Shown here: piece after piece, positions 1 to 5,965 of the stretch
Numbering within the stretch: position 1 is the first letter of the stretch
Layout of the letters: each line of letters starts with the position of its first letter
DNA from: Actinomycetota bacterium
GTDB lineage: Bacteria; Actinomycetota; Actinomycetes; Mycobacteriales; Micromonosporaceae
Reading direction: 5' to 3'
DNA: 6,274 nucleotides
Assembly: GCA_005885115.1 (NCBI GenBank)
Contig: VAXX01000468.1
Coordinates: forward strand, 1 to 6,274
The notes under the pieces: generated by a model
Seen by the model: only the letters and a program-made list of their open reading frames with translations
Told to the model about the DNA's origin: nothing
Databases searched by the model: none
Made by a program: the position numbers and the translations under genes

Positions 1-100
1 GCAGCCGCGCGGTGGCCCCGGCGCGGTCGCGCCACCAGCCGTCCGGCACCGAACCGACCACGTTGGCCGCGTCGATCACGACCAGCGGCGGTTGGCTCAC
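1..100 (-). CDS. Partial CDS: N-terminus of small PIN/NYN-like hypothetical protein
   Basis: Reading the minus strand from a GTG at 100-98 gives an uninterrupted 33-codon frame to the left edge; the rest of the gene is outside the window. The visible product begins VSQPPLVVIDAANVVGS and continues with a GWWRDRAGA segment. A hydrophobic strand followed by D-x-A-N-V-x-G resembles the first strand and first acidic residue of PIN/NYN-type nuclease-like folds, and similar short proteins are common in actinobacteria with no defined role. That family link is my inference from the motif; 33 residues cannot prove it. The start GTG overlaps the TGA stop of the secreted enzyme upstream (shared GTGA, 97-100), which suggests translational coupling. 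I see no clear Shine-Dalgarno before the GTG, and no alternative start close upstream in frame. Confidence 0.6.
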   Translation of the reverse strand, partial: MSQPPLVVIDAANVVGSVPDGWWRDRAGATARL

Positions 101-1848
101 CCGGGCAACGGTACCGGGTGAGCCAGGTACTGCTGGGCCCGTGTCGTCCAGTAGTTGAAGTCGGTGGTGCCCGTGCTGGTCAACCCGGGTACCTCCGGCA
201 CCCCCTCGTCGCCGGTGCCGGTGCCGGCGCCGAACAGGATCGCGACCACCCCGGCCGCCGCCGCGTCCGGCAGGTGCGAGCCCCAGGTGACCGTGCTGCC
301 GGAGACCTTCACCTTCGGGTCCGCGCCCGGGTTGGCGCCGTAGAAGGCGAGGTTGTTGCCGCCGCTGGTGAACGAGTCGCCGAAGAAGTACGTCGAGGAC
401 GAGTCCTCGTACCGGCCCGTCGTGCTGTTGTTGAGGTCCGGGAACCTGCCCGAGGAGTTCCAGTACGTCGGGCTGGCCGTGTGCGTGGAGTTCAGGTGCC
501 CCACCGCGAGCTGCCACAGCACGGCGGGCAGGTTCAGCCAGGCGCGGATCGTCTTGACGTAGAGCAGGTAGTTGTTCCAGTGGGTGGCGTTGAGGTACCG
601 GATGTCGCCGGCCGGGTTGGGATCGTTGAGGTACCCGTAGTCCTGGCCCCACTGGTCGAAGGCGACGAAGTCGGCGTGGTACCGGATATCGGCGCTGGCC
701 AGGAACCCGGCGACCTGGTTGCCGATGTTCACCACCGACTGCCGACCGGCCGTGATGCCCATGGAATCGGTGTCGTGCAAGGGATTGCGCACCGCCCACT
801 CGTTGACCTGCCAGCCGAGGAAGGCGCCCGCGTCGTACTTCTTGATGACGTAGTTGATCTCCTCGACGAGGCCCTTGAGGGTGCCGGCGAAGGTCGGGTC
901 ACCGGTGCCGAGCACCCCGGCGGTACGCGCGGCCGAGGTGGCCGCCGGAATCCTCGTCGCGTCGTTGCCGTACTGGCTGCCGTGCTGCTGCTGGATGTAG
1001 CCGAGCATGTCCGGCTCGACGATCCAGCCGACCGGGGTACCGGCGGCGGCGCTGGACGCGGCCTGCGCGGCCGCCTTGAGCGCCTTGAAGTAGCTGGCGA
1101 CCCAGCTCGCGTTCCGCATGTTGTTGTACGCCGCGTCGGCACCGTCGACGTTGCCGTTCATGCCGTACTCGACCAGTACCGGCGTCATGCCCAGCGACCG
1201 GGAGTGGCTGACCAGCGTCCTCGCCGTGTTGGACCAGCCGGAGAAGTCGCTGCCGATCAGGTACTGATAGCCGTAGCTGGGGATCTTCCCGTGCGACTTC
1301 ATCGTCTGGAAGTACGCGTCCACGCTGCTGTACGGGGTGTAGACGGTGCCCAGGGCCAGGTACCCCGGGTGCCAGGTACCGGGGGGCGGCGGGCTGGGGC
1401 TCTTACTGGGCGTGGGAGTCGGCGTCGGGCCCGGACCGCCTCCGGCCGCGCACGAGCCACCGTTGAGCGTGCAGTTCGCCGGGTCGGCCAGGCCACCGCC
1501 CTCGGTCACCAGGAAGCCCATCGTGGCGCTGCCGCCGGCCGGGATCGAGCTGCCGGCCTGCTGGGTCGCGGTGAACCTGGTACCGCTCTGGGTGACGTTG
1601 GCGCCCCACCAGTTCTGGAGCTGGTCGCCGGCGGGCAGGGTGAAGGTGAGCGTCCACGAAGTCACCGCCGCGGAGGTGCCGTTGGCGAGCACGTACTGGC
1701 CCTGGAAGTACGAGCCCGGCCAGTCCTGCACCCGGCTGTACGTGGCGGACAGGCCGCCGGCCGCGTGCGAGGGCAGGGCCACCACCAGCGAGAGGCCGAC
1801 CGTCAGCAGCGCCGCGCCACAGGTACCCACGATCCGTAGCCGTCGCAT
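97..1848 (-). CDS. Secreted CBM2-containing putative polysaccharide-active enzyme, catalytic family unknown
   Basis: 583-residue exported protein. Residues 1-29 are a Sec-type signal peptide (basic MRRLR, hydrophobic core 12-25, cleavage probably after SHA or SHAA). Residues 33-133 are a family 2 carbohydrate-binding module: W43, W65 and W80/W81 are the usual conserved or binding aromatics, and it ends in a close Cys pair (C126, C133; NCTLNGGSC). Residues 139-157 are a Pro/Thr/Ser linker, typical of modular cellulases and chitinases. Residues 158-583 form a large domain with strand-plus-acid segments spaced like a (beta/alpha)8 barrel: PVLVEYG (E227), GWIVEPDMLGY (E278, D280), GWQVNEWA (E350) and VAFDQWGQD (D398). 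I do not recognise it as a named glycoside hydrolase family; the EPD segment only loosely recalls GH6. It probably binds and cuts cellulose, chitin or a related glycan outside the cell. The ATG start is supported by a strong AGGGAGG five bases upstream. It follows the ABC permease by 58 bases and overlaps the next gene by 4. Confidence 0.85.
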   Translation of the reverse strand: MRRLRIVGTCGAALLTVGLSLVVALPSHAAGGLSATYSRVQDWPGSYFQGQYVLANGTSAAVTSWTLTFTLPAGDQLQNWWGANVTQSGTRFTATQQAGSSIPAGGSATMGFLVTEGGGLADPANCTLNGGSCAAGGGPGPTPTPTPSKSPSPPPPGTWHPGYLALGTVYTPYSSVDAYFQTMKSHGKIPSYGYQYLIGSDFSGWSNTARTLVSHSRSLGMTPVLVEYGMNGNVDGADAAYNNMRNASWVASYFKALKAAAQAASSAAAGTPVGWIVEPDMLGYIQQQHGSQYGNDATRIPAATSAARTAGVLGTGDPTFAGTLKGLVEEINYVIKKYDAGAFLGWQVNEWAVRNPLHDTDSMGITAGRQSVVNIGNQVAGFLASADIRYHADFVAFDQWGQDYGYLNDPNPAGDIRYLNATHWNNYLLYVKTIRAWLNLPAVLWQLAVGHLNSTHTASPTYWNSSGRFPDLNNSTTGRYEDSSSTYFFGDSFTSGGNNLAFYGANPGADPKVKVSGSTVTWGSHLPDAAAAGVVAILFGAGTGTGDEGVPEVPGLTSTGTTDFNYWTTRAQQYLAHPVPLPG

Positions 1849-1853
1849 CGGGG

Positions 1854-1860
1854 CCTCCCT
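1854..1860 (-). promoter_or_regulatory. Strong Shine-Dalgarno of the secreted enzyme gene
   Basis: The minus strand reads AGGGAGG here, followed by five bases and then the ATG at 1848. This decides the start. Its first two bases are also the last two bases of the right arm of the inverted repeat (1859-1888), so an RNA hairpin or bound protein there could limit ribosome access. Confidence 0.75.
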
Positions 1861-1888
1861 ACCGTAAAGAAGGTTTCCAGTACGGTAG
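1859..1888. promoter_or_regulatory. Inverted repeat, candidate operator for the secreted enzyme
   Basis: The arms are perfect 8-base complements, CTACCGTA (1859-1866) and TACGGTAG (1881-1888), separated by 14 bases. Read on the minus strand the spacer contains GGAAACCTTC. The site lies between the permease stop and the enzyme start and is notably AT-richer than its surroundings. The left arm (minus orientation) contains the candidate -10 and the right arm reaches the Shine-Dalgarno. A dimeric repressor site is the simplest reading. Secreted polysaccharidase genes of actinomycetes often carry palindromes with a GGAAA...TTTCC core, which this resembles only partly. There is no T-tract, so an intrinsic terminator is less likely. 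Confidence 0.5.
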
Positions 1889-1910
1889 CAGAGACAGTCA
1901 TGGATATCAC
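1882..1910 (-). promoter_or_regulatory. Candidate promoter of the secreted enzyme gene
   Basis: On the minus strand GTGATA (1910-1905) matches the -35 consensus TTGACA at four of six positions. After 17 bases comes TACCGT (1887-1882), which fits the TAnnnT -10 pattern. The -35 overlaps the stop codon of the permease gene. Transcription would begin within the loop of the inverted repeat, about 25-30 bases before the ATG. This would let the enzyme be expressed apart from the ABC operon. It is a sequence-only prediction. Confidence 0.4.
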
Positions 1911-3091
1911 TCGGTCCGCAGCGCGATCACCGGGTCGAGCCGGCCGGCGCGTTGCGCGGGTACCACGCCGAACACGATGCCCACGGCGGCGGACACCCCG
2001 AACGCGAGGGTCACCGACCACCAGGTGATCGCCGCCGGTACCGGGGACAGCGCCGCGACCAGCAGCGCCGCGCCGATCCCCAGGCCCATCCCGGTCACCC
2101 CACCCAGGGTGGTGAGCAGGACCGCCTCGATGAGGAACTGCACCGTGATGTCGCGCGGCCGGGCGCCCACCGCCTTGCGCAGGCCGATTTCCCGGGTACG
2201 TTCCCGGACCGACACGAGCATGATGTTGGAGACCCCGACTCCCCCGACGAGCAACGAGATCCCGGCGATCGCGGCGAGCACCCCGGTGAGTACGCCGAGG
2301 ATCTGCCCGAGTACCCCCAGGATCTGGTCCTGGGTCACCGCGCTGAACTCGATGCCGGGGTGGCGCTGGGTCAGCTCGGCGACCACCTGGTCGCCCAGCT
2401 CGCCGATCCGGCTGCCGTCCGGTGCCTTGATCGCCAGCGCGTCGACCCGGCTCGTACCCAGCAGCCGCTGCGCCGCGGTCAACGGGATGTGCACCTCGTC
2501 GTCCCGGTCCACGCCCAGGCTCTGCCCCAGCTTGGCGAACACCCCGACGACCCGGAACCGTACGCCCGCCACGTCCATCTGGAGCCCGACCGGATCCCGG
2601 TCCCCGAACAGCCGCTGCGCCACGCCCCACCCGAGTACGGCCACCCGCCGCGCGGTGTCCACGTCCGACCGGGTCAGGTAGCCGCCCTGGGCCAGGTCCC
2701 GGGTGAACACCGTGGGCGTGGTCTCCAGCACCCCGAGCAGGCTGACGTACTGGCTGGCCGTACCCACCCGGACGGTCTCCCCCGAGGACAGCGAGGCGGT
2801 CAACCGGTCCCGCCCGCCGACCACCCGGGACACCGCGTTGACGTCGGACATGGTCATCGGCGAGATGGTCGGGGCGTTGCCGAAGGACACCTTGCCCGGT
2901 ACGACCAGGAGCAGGTTCGAGCCCAGCCCCTGGACCTGCGACTCGACCTCCTGCTTGGCACCGGTACCGATGGCGACCAGGACGACCACGGCGGCCACCC
3001 CGATCACCACGCCGAGCATGGTCAGTCCAGTGCGCAACCGGTTGGCGCGCAAGGCATCCAGCGCGACCCGCCAGGCTTCGGCGAACCTCAC
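1907..3091 (-). CDS. MacB/FtsX-type ABC transporter permease
   Basis: 394-residue inner-membrane permease of the type VII (MacB-like) ABC exporters, without a fused ATPase. The N-terminus has the RANRLRTGLTMLGVVIGVAA signature leading into TM1 (about 22-42). Residues 43-260 form the extracytoplasmic MacB_PCD domain. The C-terminal FtsX domain has three membrane segments (about 262-292, 319-346 and 356-378), with the conserved RERTREIGLRKAVGA coupling segment at about 296-310 that contacts the ATPase, and ends in the usual DPVIALRTE. Length and topology are complete for the family. In this family the permease transmits ATP-driven movement to the outer face rather than forming a channel through the membrane. 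Translation begins at a GTG inside the ATPase stop (GTGA, 3088-3091), preceded by a G-run rather than a good Shine-Dalgarno, so translational coupling is likely. The substrate cannot be read from the sequence. Confidence 0.92.
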   Translation of the reverse strand: MRFAEAWRVALDALRANRLRTGLTMLGVVIGVAAVVVLVAIGTGAKQEVESQVQGLGSNLLLVVPGKVSFGNAPTISPMTMSDVNAVSRVVGGRDRLTASLSSGETVRVGTASQYVSLLGVLETTPTVFTRDLAQGGYLTRSDVDTARRVAVLGWGVAQRLFGDRDPVGLQMDVAGVRFRVVGVFAKLGQSLGVDRDDEVHIPLTAAQRLLGTSRVDALAIKAPDGSRIGELGDQVVAELTQRHPGIEFSAVTQDQILGVLGQILGVLTGVLAAIAGISLLVGGVGVSNIMLVSVRERTREIGLRKAVGARPRDITVQFLIEAVLLTTLGGVTGMGLGIGAALLVAALSPVPAAITWWSVTLAFGVSAAVGIVFGVVPAQRAGRLDPVIALRTE

Positions 3092-3777
3092 GACGGGTCC
3101 CCCCCGGCGACGATGCGCCCGTCGCGCATCCGGATCTGGCGGCGCGCCCGGGCGGCCACCTCGTGGTCGTGGGTGACCAGGACGACGGCTACGCCCGACT
3201 CGCGGTTGAGCTCCTCGAGCAGCGCCAGGACCTCCGCGCCGGTCGCCGAGTCCAGGTTGCCGGTCGGCTCGTCGGCCAGCAGCAGGCTCGGCGAGGTGAC
3301 CAGCGCGCGGGCGATGGCCACCCGCTGCTGCTCACCGCCGGAGAGCTGGTTGGGCCGGTGTTTGAGCCGGTGCCCGAGCCCGACCCGGTCAAGTACGTCC
3401 GACGCTCGGCGCCGCCGCTCCCCCGCGCGTAGGCCGGCGTAGACCAGCGGCAGCGCCACGTTGTCCACGGCGGAGGTACGCGGCAGCAGGTGGAAGGCCT
3501 GGAACACGAAGCCGATGGTGCGGTTGCGCAGGGCCGCCAGGTCGGCCGGGCCGAGCCCGGCGACGTCCCGTCCGGCCAGCAGCAGGGTACCGGTGGTCGG
3601 CCGGTCGAGGCCGCCGAGCAGGTGCATCAGGGTGGACTTGCCGGAGCCGGACGGGCCGACGATGGCGGCGTAGTCGCCGGCCGGGACGGTCAGGCTGACC
3701 CCGCGCAGGGCCGGTACGGCGAGCCCGTCGAGCTGGTACGTCCGGGTCACCTCGTGCGCCTCGACGGCAGCCGTCAC
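3088..3777 (-). CDS. MacB/LolD-type ABC transporter ATP-binding protein
   Basis: 229-residue cytoplasmic ATPase that powers the neighbouring permease. All nucleotide-binding motifs are present: Walker A GPSGSGKST (41-49), Q-loop Q93 in GFVFQAFHLLP, signature LSGGEQQR (145-152), Walker B LLLADEP (165-171) with catalytic E170, D-loop NLDS (174-177) and switch H203. The NxVALPLVYAG segment at 106-115 is characteristic of the LolD/MacB/FtsE-like exporter subgroup, and the length is standard. It starts at a GTG that overlaps the adaptor gene stop (GTGA, 3774-3777) and its own stop overlaps the permease start, so the three genes are almost certainly one transcript with coupled translation. No motif is degenerate, so the protein should be active. 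Confidence 0.95.
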   Translation of the reverse strand: MTAAVEAHEVTRTYQLDGLAVPALRGVSLTVPAGDYAAIVGPSGSGKSTLMHLLGGLDRPTTGTLLLAGRDVAGLGPADLAALRNRTIGFVFQAFHLLPRTSAVDNVALPLVYAGLRAGERRRRASDVLDRVGLGHRLKHRPNQLSGGEQQRVAIARALVTSPSLLLADEPTGNLDSATGAEVLALLEELNRESGVAVVLVTHDHEVAARARRQIRMRDGRIVAGGDPS

Positions 3778-5120
3778 GGCAGCGACTGTCCACTGTGGAC
3801 CCGGTCGGCGCCGCGCACGACCACCCGGTCCCCGGCGGTCACGCCGGACACCACCTGAACCCGGTCAGGCCCTTGCACGCCCAGGGTCACCGGGACGCGT
3901 ACCTCCTTGCCGTCCCGGACCAGCCACACGGCGTCCCGCCCATCGGCCCGGACCACCGCCGCCGCCGGTACGGTCACCGCGTCGCGGGCCTCCCGTACCG
4001 ACAGATGCGCCACCGCGCTCATCCCGGGCCGGGGCGTCGGGGCGGCCCGCCCGTCGGAGTACCGGCCGGCGCCCAGGGTCAGCCGGGCCCGGTACGCCAC
4101 GCCACCGCGCGCCGAGGTGGTCGGCAGGACGTCGACGCTGCCGACCGTCGCGGCGTAGCTGGCTCCCGGTGCGGCGTCCAGCTCGACCTGCGCCGGTACG
4201 CCGGGCGCGACGAGCAGGACGTCGGTCTCGTCGATGTCGGCGATCAGCCCGAGCGCCGAGGTGTCCACGATCGTCGCCACGGCGGTACCGGCGCCCACCG
4301 GCTCCCCGAGCCCGACGCTGTCGTCGACGCCGGGGCCGGTCGGCCGGCTGCCACTGGCCGGGACCGGCACCGGTACGCCCCCGGCGACGCTGGACAGCAG
4401 GTTCGACAGCGAGCCGGTCGCCGGTGCCGAGGCCGGGCCGCCGAGCTGGACGACACCGGCGATCGGCGCCCGCAGGGTCAACGCGTCCACCGTGGACTTC
4501 GCCAGGTTGTACGCCGCCCGGGCCTGGGCCCGTTGGGCGGCGCCGAGGGCGCCCAGGGCCGAGGAGAGGCTGGCGATCCCGCGCTGTACCGAGGCGACCA
4601 GCGCCCGGGAGGTGGCCGCGAGGGTGTCGTACTGGGCGGAGGCGGCGTCGATCTGGGCGAGCAGACCGGCGCGTACCCCTGGATCGGCGATCGCCGTCGC
4701 GGCCCTGCGGGCGGCCGCGAACGCCGTCGCCGCCGCGTCGTCGGTCCGCTTCTGCGCGGCCGCGAGGTCGCGGGTGTTCAACCCGCCGCCGCCAGCACCG
4801 CCGGAGGCCGAGGCCAGCGCGGCGCTGGCGTCCGCGAGCTGCTGCTGCGCGGCCGGCGAGTCGATGACGGCGACCACCTGCCCGGCGGCCACGCTCTGGC
4901 CCGGGGCCACGGACAGGGACGCGAGGGTACCGGCGGTCGGCGCGGTCAGCGTCGCGACCGCGTGGGCGGTGATGGTCGCCGACGCGTCGACGACCTCGGT
5001 GACGCTGGACCGGTCGACCGTGCCCAGGCCCACCGGAGCGGAACTCGAGGTGCACGCGGACGCGCCCAGCAACAGCAGGACGACTGCGGCGGTCAACGCG
5101 GCGAGGGGGGCTCGGCGCAC
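3774..5120 (-). CDS. Lipoprotein-type membrane-fusion (periplasmic adaptor-like) subunit of the ABC exporter
   Basis: 448-residue MacA/HlyD-like adaptor. The N-terminus is a short basic start, a hydrophobic stretch (7-20) and a lipobox-like GASAC with C23 as probable lipid anchor, followed by a Ser-rich linker. The first half of the biotinyl-lipoyl domain is at about 58-88 (APTAGTLASLSVAPGQSV), an Ala-rich helical hairpin at about 91-213, and the second lipoyl half begins LRAPIAGVVQLGG (216-228). A Gly/Pro/Ser-rich insertion (about 229-275) interrupts this half before it resumes at VGAGTAVATIVD. The beta-barrel domain (287-375) and membrane-proximal domain (376-448, ending VVRGADRVHSGQSLP) follow. 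It is first in the operon, ahead of ATPase and permease, and likely forms the extracytoplasmic part of the pump. The GTG start has AGGA seven bases upstream; a CAGGAT -10 at the same place makes a leaderless start possible. Confidence 0.9.
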   Translation of the reverse strand: MRRAPLAALTAAVVLLLLGASACTSSSAPVGLGTVDRSSVTEVVDASATITAHAVATLTAPTAGTLASLSVAPGQSVAAGQVVAVIDSPAAQQQLADASAALASASGGAGGGGLNTRDLAAAQKRTDDAAATAFAAARRAATAIADPGVRAGLLAQIDAASAQYDTLAATSRALVASVQRGIASLSSALGALGAAQRAQARAAYNLAKSTVDALTLRAPIAGVVQLGGPASAPATGSLSNLLSSVAGGVPVPVPASGSRPTGPGVDDSVGLGEPVGAGTAVATIVDTSALGLIADIDETDVLLVAPGVPAQVELDAAPGASYAATVGSVDVLPTTSARGGVAYRARLTLGAGRYSDGRAAPTPRPGMSAVAHLSVREARDAVTVPAAAVVRADGRDAVWLVRDGKEVRVPVTLGVQGPDRVQVVSGVTAGDRVVVRGADRVHSGQSLP

Positions 5121-5126
5121 GAGGCC

Positions 5127-5132
5127 ATCCTG
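5127..5132 (-). promoter_or_regulatory. Candidate -10 element of the ABC exporter operon
   Basis: The minus strand reads CAGGAT, a good actinobacterial -10, exactly six bases before the GTG start at 5120. That spacing would place the first transcribed base at or next to the start codon. The embedded AGGA could instead act as a weak Shine-Dalgarno, in which case the promoter lies further upstream. I see no convincing -35. Confidence 0.35.
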
Positions 5133-5162
5133 GCACGCACGGCTGAGAACCCGCCGACCCGC

Positions 5163-5181
5163 CCGGTGTCACCCGCACCGG
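5163..5181. promoter_or_regulatory. Small inverted repeat in the divergent promoter region
   Basis: CCGGTG (5163-5168) and CACCGG (5176-5181) are perfect complements around a 7-base spacer, directly upstream of the TACGAT -10 of the AIM24-family gene. A third CCGGTG copy covers that gene's start (5191-5196). The position suits an operator controlling one or both divergent genes, but six-base GC-rich arms can arise by chance in DNA of this composition. Confidence 0.25.
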
Positions 5182-5187
5182 TACGAT
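5182..5187 (+). promoter_or_regulatory. -10 element for a probable leaderless AIM24-family transcript
   Basis: TACGAT fits the TAnnnT -10 pattern. Six bases (CTCCCG) separate it from the GTG start at 5194, so transcription should start on or beside the G of the start codon. No Shine-Dalgarno is present in these bases, which agrees with a leaderless mRNA, common in actinobacteria. No clear -35 is seen about 17 bases upstream. Confidence 0.55.
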
Positions 5188-5193
5188 CTCCCG

Positions 5194-5952
5194 GTGACCT
5201 CGCGACCCGTGCTCCTGCCCCGGCAGATCCCCGACGGCGCCGGCCCCGGCCTGGCGTACCGGATCGAGGGCGAGCTCGTCCCGGTGCTGCACCTGGCCCT
5301 CAACGGCCAACTGCCGGTCTTCTTCGAGCACCACGTGGTGCTGTGGAAGCAGCCGCAGATCGACGTGCGGATCAAGCCGCTCAAGGGCGCCTTCAAGCGG
5401 GTACTGGCGGGCATGCCGATCTTCATGACCGAGGCGGCCGGCGCCGGCGAGATCGCGTTCAGCCGGGACAACACCGGCCACGTTTTCCCGCTGCACCTGC
5501 CGCACGGCTCGACGATCCTGGTACGCGAGCACCAGTTCCTGGCCGCGACCGGCAACCTCGCGTACACCTTCGAGCGCGCGGGCGGCTTCGGCAGCATGCT
5601 CTTCGGGCAGCAGGGGTTCTTCATCGACCGGTTCACCGCGAGCCAGGGTGACGCGGTGCTGTGGCTGCACGCGCACGGCAACGCGTTCCAGGTGGACCTC
5701 GCGCCGGGCGAGGTGATCGACGTCGAGCCGGGCGCGTGGATCTACCGGCAGGACACCGTCGGGTACACCCAGCAGGTCTTCGGGCTGCGGACCGGTCTGC
5801 TCGGCGGTGGCGGAAACCTGGTCTTCAACCGGTTCACCGGGCCCGGCCGGGTGGGCATCCAGTCCGGGTACCACAGCCCGTTCGGCGGGGTCGCCGACGC
5901 GGGTGCCGACCGGGGCGTGGGCGGCCTGCTCGGCGGCATCCTCGGCGGGTAG
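5194..5952 (+). CDS. AIM24 family protein (TIGR00266/DUF124-like)
   Basis: 252-residue protein with the pattern of the bacterial AIM24 family, which forms a double beta-sandwich with the TRAP-like fold. Visible landmarks are LPVFFEHHVVLWKQP (40-54), the LKGAFKRVLAGMPIFMTEA segment (63-81), GAGEIAFSRDNTGHVFPL (83-100) and an FLA strand at 115-117, followed by a repeat-like second half. The tail is glycine-rich (GGLLGGILGG, 243-252), as in several relatives. The name comes from a yeast mitochondrial protein; the bacterial role is not established, so I assign none. The frame is open far upstream (to about 4234), but that part is antisense to the adaptor gene. I choose GTG 5194 because family similarity begins soon after it and a TACGAT -10 sits six bases before it. 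It is divergent from the ABC operon and convergent with the CDF gene. Confidence 0.88.
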   Translation: MTSRPVLLPRQIPDGAGPGLAYRIEGELVPVLHLALNGQLPVFFEHHVVLWKQPQIDVRIKPLKGAFKRVLAGMPIFMTEAAGAGEIAFSRDNTGHVFPLHLPHGSTILVREHQFLAATGNLAYTFERAGGFGSMLFGQQGFFIDRFTASQGDAVLWLHAHGNAFQVDLAPGEVIDVEPGAWIYRQDTVGYTQQVFGLRTGLLGGGGNLVFNRFTGPGRVGIQSGYHSPFGGVADAGADRGVGGLLGGILGG

Positions 5953-5965
5953 CGCTCAGCCGCCG
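5943..5965. terminator. GC-rich hairpin across two convergent stop codons, possible bidirectional terminator
   Basis: CGGCGG (5943-5948) pairs perfectly with CCGCCG (5960-5965) around an 11-base loop that holds AGCGCT and both stop codons (TAG 5950-5952, TGA 5958-5956). There is no T-run on either side, so it is at best an actinomycete-style hairpin terminator; it may equally be chance in coding sequence. Confidence 0.3.

Noticed and set aside
1378..1434. Short repetitive DNA (alternating Pro/Thr codons) as a repeat element
   Set aside because: It encodes the flexible PT/SP linker between CBM2 and the catalytic domain; it is not an independent DNA repeat.
118..1839. Long plus-strand open frame opposite the secreted enzyme
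   Set aside because: It is the antisense frame of a GC-rich gene; the product is Arg/Val/Gly-rich with no domain, while the minus strand encodes a clear signal peptide, CBM2 and linker with a good ribosome binding site.
1859..1888. Inverted repeat as an intrinsic terminator of the ABC operon
   Set aside because: The stem is only 8 bases with a 14-base loop and no following T-run, and it overlaps promoter-like elements and the Shine-Dalgarno of the next gene, so an operator fits better.
1952..3442. Long plus-strand open frame opposite the ABC permease and ATPase
   Set aside because: It spans two well-supported minus-strand genes and their junction, and its product is low-complexity His/Arg/Pro-rich sequence typical of antisense frames.
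4234..5193. Upstream extension of the AIM24-family frame
   Set aside because: The extension is antisense to the adaptor gene, shows no family similarity, and a well-placed -10 immediately precedes the GTG at 5194.
3865..5874. Long minus-strand open frame covering the AIM24-family gene and most of the adaptor gene
   Set aside because: It crosses a divergent promoter region and two genes with recognisable products; its own translation is Arg/Gly/Pro-rich with no motifs.
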